Assembly: GCF_011694815.1 (NCBI RefSeq)
Contig: NZ_CP050177.1
Location: 7,075,501-7,139,500 of the forward strand
Source: Streptomyces liangshanensis
GTDB lineage: Bacteria; Actinomycetota; Actinomycetes; Streptomycetales; Streptomycetaceae
Direction: 5' to 3'
DNA length: 64,000 nucleotides
Part shown: positions 28,123 to 35,970 of the stretch, piece by piece
Position numbering within the stretch: the stretch's first letter is position 1
Layout of the letters: every line of letters starts with the position of its first letter
Translations under genes and position numbers: made by a program
The notes under the pieces: model-generated
Database searches by the model: none
What the model saw: the letters and a program-made list of their open reading frames with translations, nothing else
Told to the model about the DNA's origin: nothing

Positions 28123-28533
28123 TCAGCGGACCTCGTTGATCCGGATCAGGTTGCCCGAGGGATCGCGGAAGGCACAGTCCCGTACACCGTAGGGCTGGTC
28201 GGTCGGCTCCTGGACGACCTCGGCACCGGCGGCCTGGAGCTCGGCGAAGGTGGCGTCGACGTCGGCGGTGGCCAGGATGACGCGCACGTACGTGCCCTTG
28301 GCCATCATCTCGGCGATGGTGCGGCGCTCGTCGTCGGTGACGCCGGGGTCCGCGGCCGGCGGCTCCAGGACGAGGGACGTGCCGGGCTGGTCGGCGGGGC
28401 CGACGGTGATCCAGCGCATCCCGCCGTATCCGACGTCGTTGCGCACCTCGAAGCCGAGGATGTCGCGGTAGAAGGCCAGGGACGCGTCCGCGTCGTCGTG
28501 CGGGAGGAACGTGGTGTGAATCGTGAGGTCCAT
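28123..28533 (-). CDS. VOC-family (glyoxalase/bleomycin-resistance-like) protein
   Basis: A 136-residue vicinal oxygen chelate protein, made of two beta-alpha-beta-beta-beta modules (DADASLAFYRDILGFEVRND; GAEVVQEPTDQPYGVRDCAF; DPSGNLIRINE). Members bind drugs such as bleomycin or carry out metal-dependent isomerase, dioxygenase or lyase reactions. The ATG of MDLTIHTTF was chosen because TAGTGT lies exactly 7 bases before it, giving a leaderless start; a longer frame would run into the AraC gene. It stands 10 bases after the AraC gene and 56 bases before the UvrA-like gene. Confidence 0.88.
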   Translation of the reverse strand: MDLTIHTTFLPHDDADASLAFYRDILGFEVRNDVGYGGMRWITVGPADQPGTSLVLEPPAADPGVTDDERRTIAEMMAKGTYVRVILATADVDATFAELQAAGAEVVQEPTDQPYGVRDCAFRDPSGNLIRINEVR

Positions 28534-28540
28534 GCCGATC

Positions 28541-28546
28541 ACACTA
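28541..28546 (-). promoter_or_regulatory. -10 box of a leaderless VOC transcript
   Basis: TAGTGT overlaps the stop codon of the AraC gene and lies 7 bases before the VOC ATG. The VOC gene can therefore be transcribed apart from the AraC gene. Confidence 0.55.
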
Positions 28547-28984
28547 GGCGCGGCCCGATGCCCGCGCTTCTCGATTCCTGACCGGTCTGGTGACCTGCTT
28601 CGAGACACACGACGGCATCTCCGCCGCCGCGCCCGCCGTACGGCGTTGATACGTGCTGGGAGGCACGCCGACCAGCTCGGTGAAGCGGGTGCTGAACGTG
28701 CCCAGCGACGAGCACCCGACCGCGAAACACACCTCGGTGACACTGAGGTCGCCCCGCCGCAGCAGTGCCATCGCGCGCTCGATACGCCGGGTCATCAGGT
28801 ACGCGTACGGCGGCTCGCCGTACGCGGTGCGGAACGCCCGGCTCAGGTGCCCGGCCGACATGTGCGCGCCGCGGGCGAGCGCCTCGACGTTCAGCGGCTG
28901 CGCGTACTCGCGGTCGATCCGGTCGCGGACACGGCGCAGCCGCGCGAGGTCGCGCAGGTGCTGCTCGGAGGTGGATCCGGTCAT
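28544..28984 (-). CDS. AraC-family regulator (DNA-binding domain only)
   Basis: A 146-residue protein made almost wholly of the AraC double helix-turn-helix: first HTH NVEALARGAHMSAGHLSRAF, second LSVTEVCFAVGCSSLGTFST, and the closing FTELVGVPPSTYQRR. There is no ligand-binding domain, as in SoxS/MarA-like or Ada-type regulators, so it may be controlled by its level. It is transcribed toward the VOC and UvrA-like genes and is their probable activator. Confidence 0.87.
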   Translation of the reverse strand: MTGSTSEQHLRDLARLRRVRDRIDREYAQPLNVEALARGAHMSAGHLSRAFRTAYGEPPYAYLMTRRIERAMALLRRGDLSVTEVCFAVGCSSLGTFSTRFTELVGVPPSTYQRRTAGAAAEMPSCVSKQVTRPVRNREARASGRA

Positions 28985-29149
28985 CCCGAAAGCCTGCCAT
29001 GCCGGGCCCGGGGGTGGCCAGGCACAGTCCGTCGCCGTCCCCGCGCCCGCCGCCACGCCAAGGGCGTGAGCGCGTAAGGGAGATGCGGCGGGCGCACGGG
29101 TGTGCCACGCTGGCCGGTCCGCCGATCTTCCCTCCCCCTGGAGTGCCGT

Positions 29150-29785
29150 GTGACCCCCACGAGGCTGGTCCCCCTGCTGGAACAGTTCGACTTCGCCCGC
29201 GAACGCCTCGGCGGCCGCCTGGCGGGCCCCGTCATGGACAGCGGCGACGGTAGTGAGACCGCGGTCGGCCCCCTGACGGACGCGGAGTACCTCTGGGAGC
29301 CGGTGCCCGGCTGCTGGTCGGTCCGGCGGCGGACGGGCGGACCGGGCACGCGGGCCGCCTTCCTGGCCGGCGCGGGCGAGTGGGGCCGCGACGCCGCCTC
29401 GTACCCGCACCCGTGGCCCCCGCCCTTCACCACCCTCGCCTGGCGGCTGAGCCACCTCACCGAGATGCTGGCGCTCCGCGCCGACCACACGGCGGGCGGC
29501 CGCACACTGACCCGCGACGACCACCCCGTCCACGGCGACGCGGCGACCGCGGTCGCCGCCTTCGAGGAAGGCGCCGCGGCCTGGCGGACGGCGCTGGCGA
29601 CCGCGGACGACACCGCGCTGGACACCGTGGGGTACTGCACGTATCCGCACGGCAGCGACGCCGAGGAGCCGTTCGTCGACATCGTGTGGTGGGTCAACCA
29701 GGAAGTGCTGCACCACGGGGCCGAGATCGCCCTGCTCCGCGACCTGTACCGGGCGAGCGGGGGCGGCGGCGCGGGCGCCGCATGA
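29150..29785 (+). CDS. DinB/YfiT-like four-helix protein
   Basis: A 211-residue protein of the DinB/MDMPI superfamily, four-helix bundles that use three His to hold a metal and act as thiol-dependent (often mycothiol-dependent) transferases. Visible His residues at bundle-like spacing are in LSHLTEML and NQEVLHHGAEIALLRDL; the N-terminal LLEQFDFARERL begins the first helix. The GTG start follows GGAG by 6 bases. It is divergent from the AraC gene. The substrate is unknown; detoxification would fit the neighbouring VOC and UvrA-like genes. Confidence 0.8.
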   Translation: MTPTRLVPLLEQFDFARERLGGRLAGPVMDSGDGSETAVGPLTDAEYLWEPVPGCWSVRRRTGGPGTRAAFLAGAGEWGRDAASYPHPWPPPFTTLAWRLSHLTEMLALRADHTAGGRTLTRDDHPVHGDAATAVAAFEEGAAAWRTALATADDTALDTVGYCTYPHGSDAEEPFVDIVWWVNQEVLHHGAEIALLRDLYRASGGGGAGAA

Positions 29786-29790
29786 GCGAA

Positions 29791-29818
29791 GCCCCGGATC
29801 CGCTGCGGGATCCGGGGC
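29791..29818. terminator. Hairpin terminator shared by dinB-like gene and tRNA-like gene
   Basis: GCCCCGGATCC and its complement (11 bases) flank a 6-base loop. It lies just after the DinB-like stop, and 10 bases beyond the 3' end of the tRNA-like gene on the other strand, where it is followed by TTCG. It can serve both transcripts. Confidence 0.8.
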
Positions 29819-29827
29819 CTCGTACGG

Positions 29828-29897
29828 AGCGCTGGGCAGGCCTTGCACCTGCATTTCCCCACGGGAAGCGGGGCGTCTTTCCTTGGACCACCAACGC
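29828..29897 (-). tRNA. Atypical glycine tRNA-like gene, anticodon UCC, with a GUGCAA T loop
   Basis: The minus strand folds into a complete cloverleaf of 69 nucleotides plus a discriminator U. The acceptor stem is GCGTTGG/CCAGCGC (7 pairs, one G-U), the D stem GTC/GAC with GG in the loop, the anticodon stem CCCCG/TGGGG (5 pairs, one G-U) with loop CTTCCCG, the variable loop AAAT, and the T stem GCAGG/CCTGC (5 pairs). With U33 in place the anticodon is UCC (glycine). G1:C72, C2:G71, G3:C70, C35, C36 and U73 match bacterial glycine identity. Departures from a ribosomal tRNA are the T loop TGCAAGG (TTCRA expected) and C instead of a purine at 37. CCA is not encoded. A promoter-like box lies upstream and a hairpin downstream. 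Confidence 0.75.
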
Positions 29898-29937
29898 CGG
29901 GCCCGCATCCGGTGTTCCGGTCGCAAGCTCAAGATCA

Positions 29938-29967
29938 ACTGTAGCGCACCTCGCGCGGATCCGGAAA
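29938..29967 (-). promoter_or_regulatory. Candidate promoter for the tRNA-like gene
   Basis: On the minus strand TACAGT (29938-29943) is a good -10 box; TTTCCG 18 bases upstream is a poor -35. A start near 29931 would leave a leader of about 34 bases before the cloverleaf. It lies in the gap after the zwf stop, so the tRNA-like RNA need not depend on zwf transcription. Confidence 0.45.
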
Positions 29968-29986
29968 CCCGCCGACGGGTCGTGTC

Positions 29987-31429
29987 TCAGCGGGCCGGAC
30001 CCGTCCAGGGCTCCCGCCACGACGGATGGCCGCGCACGAGCCTCTTCGCCTCCTCCGGGCCCCACGAACCGGGCTGGTACGGGTGGACCTCGGGCGGGTT
30101 GTCGAGCAGCGGCTGCACGATGCGCCACGACTCCTCGACGCTGTCCTCGCGCGTGAACAGCCGGTGATCGCCCGTCAGGGCGCTGTGCAGCAGCCGCTCG
30201 TACGGCTCGAAGGGCTCACCGACGTCCGGGGCGAACGAGGCGTTGAGGTTGATCGGCCGCCAGGCCTCGTCGCCGCCCTGCCCGACGAGCTGGACCCGCA
30301 GCCCGGGGTCCGGGTCGATGCGCAGCACGATCTGGTTCTGCTCCGCCTGCGTCGGCGTGGGCAGACAGGCCAGCCGCGGCGCGCGGCGCAGCAGGAGCCG
30401 TACCTCCGTCGCCCGCAGCGGCAGCTTCTTGCCCGTGCGCAGGAAGAACGGCACGTCGGCCCACCGCCAGTTCTCCACCTCCAGCCGCAGCGCGGTGAAG
30501 GTCTCGGTGGTGGACCCGGCCGCCACCCCCGGAACGTCCGCGTACCCCGCGTACTGGCCCCGGACGCAGTGCTCCGGATCAGCCGCGCGGACGGCGCCGA
30601 GGATCTCCGCCTTCTTGTCGCGCACGCTGTCCGCGTCGGCCCGGGTCGGCGGGTCCATCGTGACCAGCGCGAGCACCTGGAGCAGGTGGTTCTGGACGAC
30701 GTCGCGGAGCGCGCCCACCGAGTCGTAGAACTTCCCCCGGTCCTCGACGCCGAAGTCCTCCGCCATGGTGATCTGGACGGCCGAGACGCTGTTGCGGTCC
30801 CACAGGCCGGCCAGCGCCGGGTTGGCGAACCGCAGGTACTCCAGCTCGATGACCGGTTCCTTGCCGAGGAAGTGGTCGACCCGCAGCAACTGGCTCTCGT
30901 CCAGCACCGCGCGCAGCCGCGCGTTGAGCTCGCGCGCGGACTCCAGGTCGTTCCCGAAGGGCTTCTCCACCGCGACACACGCGGTCCCCAGGATGTCCGC
31001 CTTGCCGAGCCGTTCGACGATCGGCGCGAACAGCGCGGGGGGCATCTCCAGGTAGTACAGGGGGCGGTGTCCCGGCCCGATCTCCCGCGCCAGCTGTGCG
31101 TAGAGCGCGTCGTCCAGGACGTCGCCGTGCACATACGTCAGCCGCCCGGCGAACCGCTGGAAGACCGCGTCCTCCACCTGCTCCCCGGTGGCGGCGACGG
31201 TCTCGCGCGCGTACGCCACGAGCTGCGCGGTGGACATGTCCGTGGACGCCACCCCGATGACGCGGCAGTCGAGGAGGCCGCGCCGCTCCAGGCGGTAGAG
31301 GGAGCGGAGCGTCATCTTGCGGCCGAGATCCCCGGTGATGCCGAAGACGACCAGGGTGTCCGACGCGCGGGTGCTGTCGGGCACACTGGTGCTGTCGGTC
31401 GCCGACCGTTCGCCGTTGGTCTTCGCCAT
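29987..31429 (-). CDS. zwf: Glucose-6-phosphate 1-dehydrogenase
   Basis: A 480-residue cytoplasmic enzyme that oxidises glucose 6-phosphate to 6-phosphogluconolactone with NADP+ (or NAD+), the entry to the pentose phosphate pathway. The nucleotide-binding GITGDLG (30-36), EKPFGND (155-161) and active-site RVDHFLGKE (183-191, with the catalytic His in DHF) are all present, and the length is normal. GGAAGG lies 6 bases before ATG; a longer open frame upstream overlaps the divergent GNAT gene and was rejected. It stands alone, without tal, tkt or opcA, so it may be a second copy in the genome. Confidence 0.95.
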   Translation of the reverse strand: MAKTNGERSATDSTSVPDSTRASDTLVVFGITGDLGRKMTLRSLYRLERRGLLDCRVIGVASTDMSTAQLVAYARETVAATGEQVEDAVFQRFAGRLTYVHGDVLDDALYAQLAREIGPGHRPLYYLEMPPALFAPIVERLGKADILGTACVAVEKPFGNDLESARELNARLRAVLDESQLLRVDHFLGKEPVIELEYLRFANPALAGLWDRNSVSAVQITMAEDFGVEDRGKFYDSVGALRDVVQNHLLQVLALVTMDPPTRADADSVRDKKAEILGAVRAADPEHCVRGQYAGYADVPGVAAGSTTETFTALRLEVENWRWADVPFFLRTGKKLPLRATEVRLLLRRAPRLACLPTPTQAEQNQIVLRIDPDPGLRVQLVGQGGDEAWRPINLNASFAPDVGEPFEPYERLLHSALTGDHRLFTREDSVEESWRIVQPLLDNPPEVHPYQPGSWGPEEAKRLVRGHPSWREPWTGPAR

Positions 31430-31554
31430 GTCGAACCTTCCCTCACCGACAACAGGGCAGGGTGCGGGTGGGCGTGTCGCTCGACTCACTGTAGGTCCGT
31501 TCCGGGGCGGGCGCCCGTTCGTGGGGCGGCTCCGGGTCCGCGAATGTATAGAAG

Positions 31555-31560
31555 TACAAT
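31555..31560 (+). promoter_or_regulatory. -10 box of a leaderless GNAT transcript
   Basis: TACAAT lies 7 bases before the chosen ATG of the acetyltransferase gene, so the message should begin at the start codon. An ATG upstream, at 31544, would fall before this start and is unlikely to be used. Confidence 0.6.
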
Positions 31561-31567
31561 CATCTGC

Positions 31568-32113
31568 ATGGATATGCGTACTGTTTCGTTCGGTCACCCC
31601 GACGCCGTCAAGCTCAACGATCGTGTCCAGCTCGAATACGCCGAGCGGTACGGCGACGAGGGCGACGTCACCCCGCTCGCGCCGGACATGTTCGACCCGC
31701 CCCAGGGCCGCTACCTGATCGTGTACGACGAGGAGGGCACCCCGGTCGCCACCGGCGGCTGGCGCAGCCAGGACAAGAACGAGGACGGCTACTCCGACGG
31801 TGACGCGGAGATCAAGCGCATGTACGTGACCCCGGAGGTGCGCGGGCGCGGCCTGGCCCGGCGGGTGCTGGCCGCCCTGGAGGAGGACGCGCGGGCCGCC
31901 GGCCGTACCCGGATGGTGCTGGAGACCGGCACCAAGCAGCCGGAGGCACTGGCCCTGTACGCGTCCAGCGGCTACGAACCCTGCGTCAAGTTCGGCCACT
32001 ACCGCTTCCACGAACTGAGCCTCTGCTACGCGAAGCCCCTGACGGCCCCCGCGCCCGCCACCACCGCCGGACACGGGACGGCCCACGACACCGGGGCCCC
32101 GGCGGCCGGCTGA
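31568..32113 (+). CDS. GNAT-family N-acetyltransferase
   Basis: A 181-residue acetyltransferase of the GNAT fold. The acetyl-CoA-binding motif A is clear: IKRMYVTPEVRGRGLARRVL (V-x-RGRGLA). The C-terminal part (LALYASSGYEPC) forms the substrate pocket edge. The family acetylates amines on antibiotics, proteins or metabolites; the substrate is not evident. The last ~20 residues are Pro/Ala/Thr-rich. It is divergent from zwf and convergent with the SpoIIE-type gene. Confidence 0.9.
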   Translation: MDMRTVSFGHPDAVKLNDRVQLEYAERYGDEGDVTPLAPDMFDPPQGRYLIVYDEEGTPVATGGWRSQDKNEDGYSDGDAEIKRMYVTPEVRGRGLARRVLAALEEDARAAGRTRMVLETGTKQPEALALYASSGYEPCVKFGHYRFHELSLCYAKPLTAPAPATTAGHGTAHDTGAPAAG

Positions 32114-32172
32114 GGCCGGGCGCGCGCATGAGGGCGGCCCACTCCGGGACCGTCCTCACCCCGGGGGCGGCC

Positions 32173-33960
32173 TCACTCCGGCAGCGGCTGCTCCGTCCAG
32201 ACCGTCTTGCCGGACGAGGTGTACCGGGTGCCCTGGTGCGCGGTGAGCCGGCCGACGATCGTCAGGCCGCGCCCGCCCTCGTCGGTCGCCCGCGGCCGGA
32301 CCGGGTGCGGGCCGGCGCCGCTGGTGTCGGAGACCTCGCAGATGAGGACGTGCTCGTCGCGGATCAGGCGCAGGCCGATGGGGCCGCCGGAGTAGCGCAC
32401 GGCGTTCGTGACCAGTTCGCTGACCACCAGCGTCGTGTCGTCCGCGAGGTCGTCGAGCAGCCAGGCCGTGAGCCGGCGGCCGGCCCAGGCGCGGGCCGTG
32501 GAGACGGCCGACGGGTCGGGCGGCAGGGTCAGGTCGGCGACGTCCTTGTTGCCCAGCGCCCGCGTACGGGCCAGCAGGACCGGAGGCCTCCGGTCCTCGG
32601 GCAGGTGGCGCAGCAGGAGCGCCGCGAGGCGGGGCAGGTGGGGCGCGGAGTGGGGCATGGCTTCGCGGAGCCGTTCCATGGTCGGGTCGTCGGCGTCGGC
32701 GACGACGTCGGTATCGGTGCCCGGGTGGGCGGAGGCGTCCGTACCACTGTCGGCGTCACCGTCGGCGTACGGGGAACGCCCTTCCGGCACCGCCCGGCCG
32801 CCGCCGCCCTCACCCCGCAGCACCAGCGTGCTGCCCGCGGGCGTGGCGAACTCGGTGTTCTCGAACGGCTCGCCGTCCGTGCCCAGGCCGCCGTGGGCGG
32901 CGAGGGGAGGGGCGCTGACCCCGCCGTCGGGATCGGCGACCAGCACCGAGGAATCGCCGGCCCGGGCGGAGACACAACGCTCGGTGGTCGGGTCGTAGAT
33001 CACGTAGAGACAGCTGGTCCCCGGCTCGGCCCCGCCGTCCGGGCCGCGGTACGGCGCCGGCCGCCGCCGGTCCAGGCGCGTCACCACGTCGTCCAGGCGG
33101 GCCAGCAGCTCGTCGGGCCGCAGGTCCAGCGCGGACAGCGTCGTGATCACCGCCCTGAGCTGGTGCATACCGACCGCGGCGGGAACCCCCGACCCCGCCG
33201 CCGTCCCCACCACCAGAGCCACCCGCGCACCGGACAGCGGGAGGACGTCGTACCAGTGCGCGGCGCCGGCCCCGGCCGGGTACTGCCCGTGGACCGCTTC
33301 GAGCGCGCTGAGCACCGGAGGCTCCTCGGCGCCGGGGGACTGCCGCAGGAGCCGGGCCAGCGCGTCCTCCTCGATCCGCCGGCGGACCGTGTCGAGGGAC
33401 AGCGCGGCGCGCTCCGCGAGCCGTGCGGCCTCGCGGAGGCTGTCCTCGCCGAACGGGTTCGACCCCGCCAGCCGGTACAGGACGAACAGCCCGAGGACCA
33501 CGCCCCGGACCGTCAGCGGGAGCACGATCAGGGAATGGGCGCCCGCCTCGCGGATCATCCGCGCCCGTCCGGGGTCGCGGGCGAGCCACCGGCTCTGATG
33601 GCTCAGATGGCGGATCAGGCGGGGACGCAGATCGGACAGGCTCCGCCGGAACGGCGTCGCGTCCGGGAACTGGCTCGCCTTGCCCACCGCGGACGTGCTC
33701 CGGGCGACGTCCTCCCGTGTCGCGGCGAAGGCGGCGCACCGGAACAGCTCGCTCCCGTCCACGGGGCCCGGCGGGGGCGCTTCGCCGCGGAGCAGCTGTT
33801 CCAGCACGTCGACGGAGGACACGTCGGCCAGGGTGGGGACGGCGGCGCCGGTGAGGTTCCTGGCCGCTCGGAAGAGGCCGTGGGAGGGGTCTGTCGAAGG
33901 GGTGTCGGTGGAGGTCGTGGCCGGGGTCGTGGTCCTGGGTTCGTCGGGGCCGGAGGTCAT
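32173..33960 (-). CDS. GAF / degenerate SpoIIE-type phosphatase / HATPase regulator
   Basis: A 595-residue regulatory protein with a GAF-like domain (about 60-190), a SpoIIE/PP2C-type domain (about 215-465) and a C-terminal RsbW-like ATPase (about 475-590). In the PP2C part the metal-binding Asp residues are gone: the usual GDWYD is AHWYD (His235), GDVxGHG is GTAAGSG (252-258), YTDGLVE is LRGEGGGG (381-388) and DDxxLL is RPPVLL (458-463). The ATPase keeps its N box (ELVTNAVRYS, 515-524) and G box (GGRGLTIVG). It is thus a probable pseudophosphatase with a working anti-sigma-type kinase domain. It is divergent from a two-component system. Confidence 0.85.
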   Translation of the reverse strand: MTSGPDEPRTTTPATTSTDTPSTDPSHGLFRAARNLTGAAVPTLADVSSVDVLEQLLRGEAPPPGPVDGSELFRCAAFAATREDVARSTSAVGKASQFPDATPFRRSLSDLRPRLIRHLSHQSRWLARDPGRARMIREAGAHSLIVLPLTVRGVVLGLFVLYRLAGSNPFGEDSLREAARLAERAALSLDTVRRRIEEDALARLLRQSPGAEEPPVLSALEAVHGQYPAGAGAAHWYDVLPLSGARVALVVGTAAGSGVPAAVGMHQLRAVITTLSALDLRPDELLARLDDVVTRLDRRRPAPYRGPDGGAEPGTSCLYVIYDPTTERCVSARAGDSSVLVADPDGGVSAPPLAAHGGLGTDGEPFENTEFATPAGSTLVLRGEGGGGRAVPEGRSPYADGDADSGTDASAHPGTDTDVVADADDPTMERLREAMPHSAPHLPRLAALLLRHLPEDRRPPVLLARTRALGNKDVADLTLPPDPSAVSTARAWAGRRLTAWLLDDLADDTTLVVSELVTNAVRYSGGPIGLRLIRDEHVLICEVSDTSGAGPHPVRPRATDEGGRGLTIVGRLTAHQGTRYTSSGKTVWTEQPLPE

Positions 33961-34170
33961 CGTGTCCGTCCTGGGAGGAGACGTTCAACCTGTCTCTTCC
34001 GAGCCTGCCGCCCCGGCGGCCCCGTGGCGTCGGCACTGCCCCGCACACCAGTTTCCGCCTTCCGCGCCGCCCGTGCGGCCTTGTCCGCACCGGCCGCACG
34101 GTCACCGCGGGGACGCGGCGGGTTTCCCGCAACCTTGATCGCCGAGTTCTCGTGGACCATCCCCGCGATC

Positions 34171-34176
34171 TACGGT
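34171..34176 (+). promoter_or_regulatory. -10 box of a leaderless response-regulator transcript
   Basis: TACGGT is followed by 7 bases and then ATG. This supports the ATG at 34184 over the GTG at 34175, which would lie inside the promoter. Confidence 0.55.
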
Positions 34177-34183
34177 GGGGTGC

Positions 34184-34855
34184 ATGGACGTCGACCGCAC
34201 CACCGGTGGGGACGTGTCGCCGCGCCTGAGCGTGGTGCTCGCCGACGATCACCTGGTGGTCCGCGCGGGCATGCGGCTCCTGCTCGCGCAGGACCCCGCG
34301 TTCGAGATCGTCGCGGAGAGCGCCACGCTGCCGGAGACCTTCGCCGCCGTGGAGCGGCACCACCCCTCGGTCCTGGTCCTGGACCTGACCCTGGCGAGGC
34401 AGTCGAGCCTGCGCTCGATCCCCGACCTGCTGGCCGCGTCGCCCCGTACCCGGATCCTCGTCCTCACCATGCAGGAGGACCCCGCGTTCGCCCGCGAGGC
34501 ACTGCGCGCCGGGGCCACCGGATACCTGCTGAAGGAGGCCGCCGCCGAAGAGCTCCTGGGCGCGGCCCGCCAGGTCGGCGAGGGGGACACGTACGTACAG
34601 CCCTCCCTCGGCGCCCGCCTGGCCGTCACCGGACCCGACCTCCCCGGCACGGGTACCGACGGCGCCCTGACGGCGCGCGAGGTGGAGGTGCTGTCCCTGC
34701 TGGCCCAGGGCCACACGAACCAGGAGATCGCCCGGCAGGCGCATGTGTCCGTACGGACCGTCGAGACGCACCGCGCCAGGATCCGGGAGAAGCTCGGCGC
34801 CGAGACCAAGGCGGACCTGGTCTCCGCCGCACGTGAGCGCGGGCTGCTGGCATGA
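34184..34855 (+). CDS. NarL/LuxR-type response regulator
   Basis: A 223-residue two-component response regulator. The receiver domain has the acidic pair Asp21-Asp22, phospho-acceptor Asp67 (VLVLDLTL) and the conserved Lys in GYLLKE. The LuxR-type helix-turn-helix lies near the C-terminus (LTAREVEVLSLLAQGHTNQE, then VSVRTVETHRARI). It overlaps the histidine kinase gene by 4 bases (ATGA), so the two form a pair. Targets are unknown. Confidence 0.92.
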   Translation: MDVDRTTGGDVSPRLSVVLADDHLVVRAGMRLLLAQDPAFEIVAESATLPETFAAVERHHPSVLVLDLTLARQSSLRSIPDLLAASPRTRILVLTMQEDPAFAREALRAGATGYLLKEAAAEELLGAARQVGEGDTYVQPSLGARLAVTGPDLPGTGTDGALTAREVEVLSLLAQGHTNQEIARQAHVSVRTVETHRARIREKLGAETKADLVSAARERGLLA

Positions 34856-35898
34856 GTGAGCTGTCGCGGGCCCGGGCCGGCAAGGTCGTCGAGGCGGCCG
34901 GCTCCTTCCTGCTCCTGATCACGCTCGCCTTCGAGGTCGCCCACCACTCGCTGACCGTCGAGTTCGCGCTCTGCCTCGCCGCCGGCACCTCCTTCCTGGC
35001 GGCGGCCGTGCTCAGCCCCGAGGCCCGGCGCCCCTGGCTCGCGGTCATCAGCGGCATCTCGTACGTGATCGCCGTGGCCCTCCTCGTACGGATGGTCGAG
35101 GCGCCCCTGCTCAACGGGCTGCACCTCGTCCCCCTCACCCTGATCGCCTGCGCCGCGGCGATCGGACGCCGGTCCGCCCTGCGCCACCGCAGCCTCGACC
35201 GCGAGTGGAGCCAGGCCCGCCGGGACGGTGAGGAACGCGAACGGCGGCACTGGGCCCGCGAACTGCACGACGACACCCTCCAGGAGCTGGGCGCCGTACA
35301 GATCGTGCTGACCTCGGCGGCCAGGAGCGACCGCCCCGGGGTCATGAAGGAGGCCATCGACCAGGCGCGGCGCCTCGTCGGCAACCAGATCACCTCCTTG
35401 CGCCACCTCATCGCGGAGCTGCGCCCGGTCGCCCTGGACCAACTCGGCCTGCGCCCGGCCCTGGAGGCGCTCTGCCGGAGCACGTCGGACAACTTCGGCG
35501 TCGACGCGGAGCTGCGCGTGGCGCCGCGGTGGGACCAACTCGGCGCGAAACTGTCCCCCGAGGCGCAGGCGCACGTCTACCGGATCGTGCAGGAGGCGGT
35601 GACCAACGCCGTCAAGCACGCGCGGCCGGGGCGGATCCGCGTCGACCTGGACACCGACGGCCACACCCTCTCCACGAAGGTCACGGACGACGGCGACGGC
35701 CTGACTCCCGCCGCCGCGGCGGCCCTTCGCGCCCCGGCCCGTGCGACTGTCTCCGGAGGCGTGGGCATGGCGGCGATGCGCGAGCGCGCCGACCTCCTCG
35801 ACGCGCGCCTCACCGTGCACTCGACACCGGGGGAAGGCACCGACGTCACCCTGGAGGTCCCGGTCCACGGGCTGGGCGTCCGGCTTCACCGGCGGTAG
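34852..35898 (+). CDS. Sensor histidine kinase (HisKA_3 / NarX type)
   Basis: A 348-residue membrane sensor kinase. Three or four hydrophobic segments span residues 13-105 and leave almost no outside loop, so it may sense within the membrane or cytoplasm. The dimerisation/phosphorylation helix reads ERRHWARELHDDTLQ, with His139 as the phospho-acceptor. The ATPase domain follows (YRIVQEAVTNAVKHA N box; DDGDGL; GGVGMAAMRERA). It is translationally coupled to the response regulator upstream. Confidence 0.92.
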   Translation: MSELSRARAGKVVEAAGSFLLLITLAFEVAHHSLTVEFALCLAAGTSFLAAAVLSPEARRPWLAVISGISYVIAVALLVRMVEAPLLNGLHLVPLTLIACAAAIGRRSALRHRSLDREWSQARRDGEERERRHWARELHDDTLQELGAVQIVLTSAARSDRPGVMKEAIDQARRLVGNQITSLRHLIAELRPVALDQLGLRPALEALCRSTSDNFGVDAELRVAPRWDQLGAKLSPEAQAHVYRIVQEAVTNAVKHARPGRIRVDLDTDGHTLSTKVTDDGDGLTPAAAAALRAPARATVSGGVGMAAMRERADLLDARLTVHSTPGEGTDVTLEVPVHGLGVRLHRR

Positions 35899-35970
35899 GC
35901 GCGGCCCCGGTGCCGTGGATCCGGGCGGCCCGAGGCGGAACGCCGTCGGGGTCACCGACGTTGAACCCGC

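Noticed and set aside
29640..29785. Overlapping reverse frame in the DinB-like gene
   Set aside because: Shadow of the plus-strand gene; the plus-strand His-containing helices fit the family.
31544..31567. Upstream ATG for the GNAT gene
   Set aside because: It lies upstream of the -10 box TACAAT, so it would not be in the leaderless transcript.
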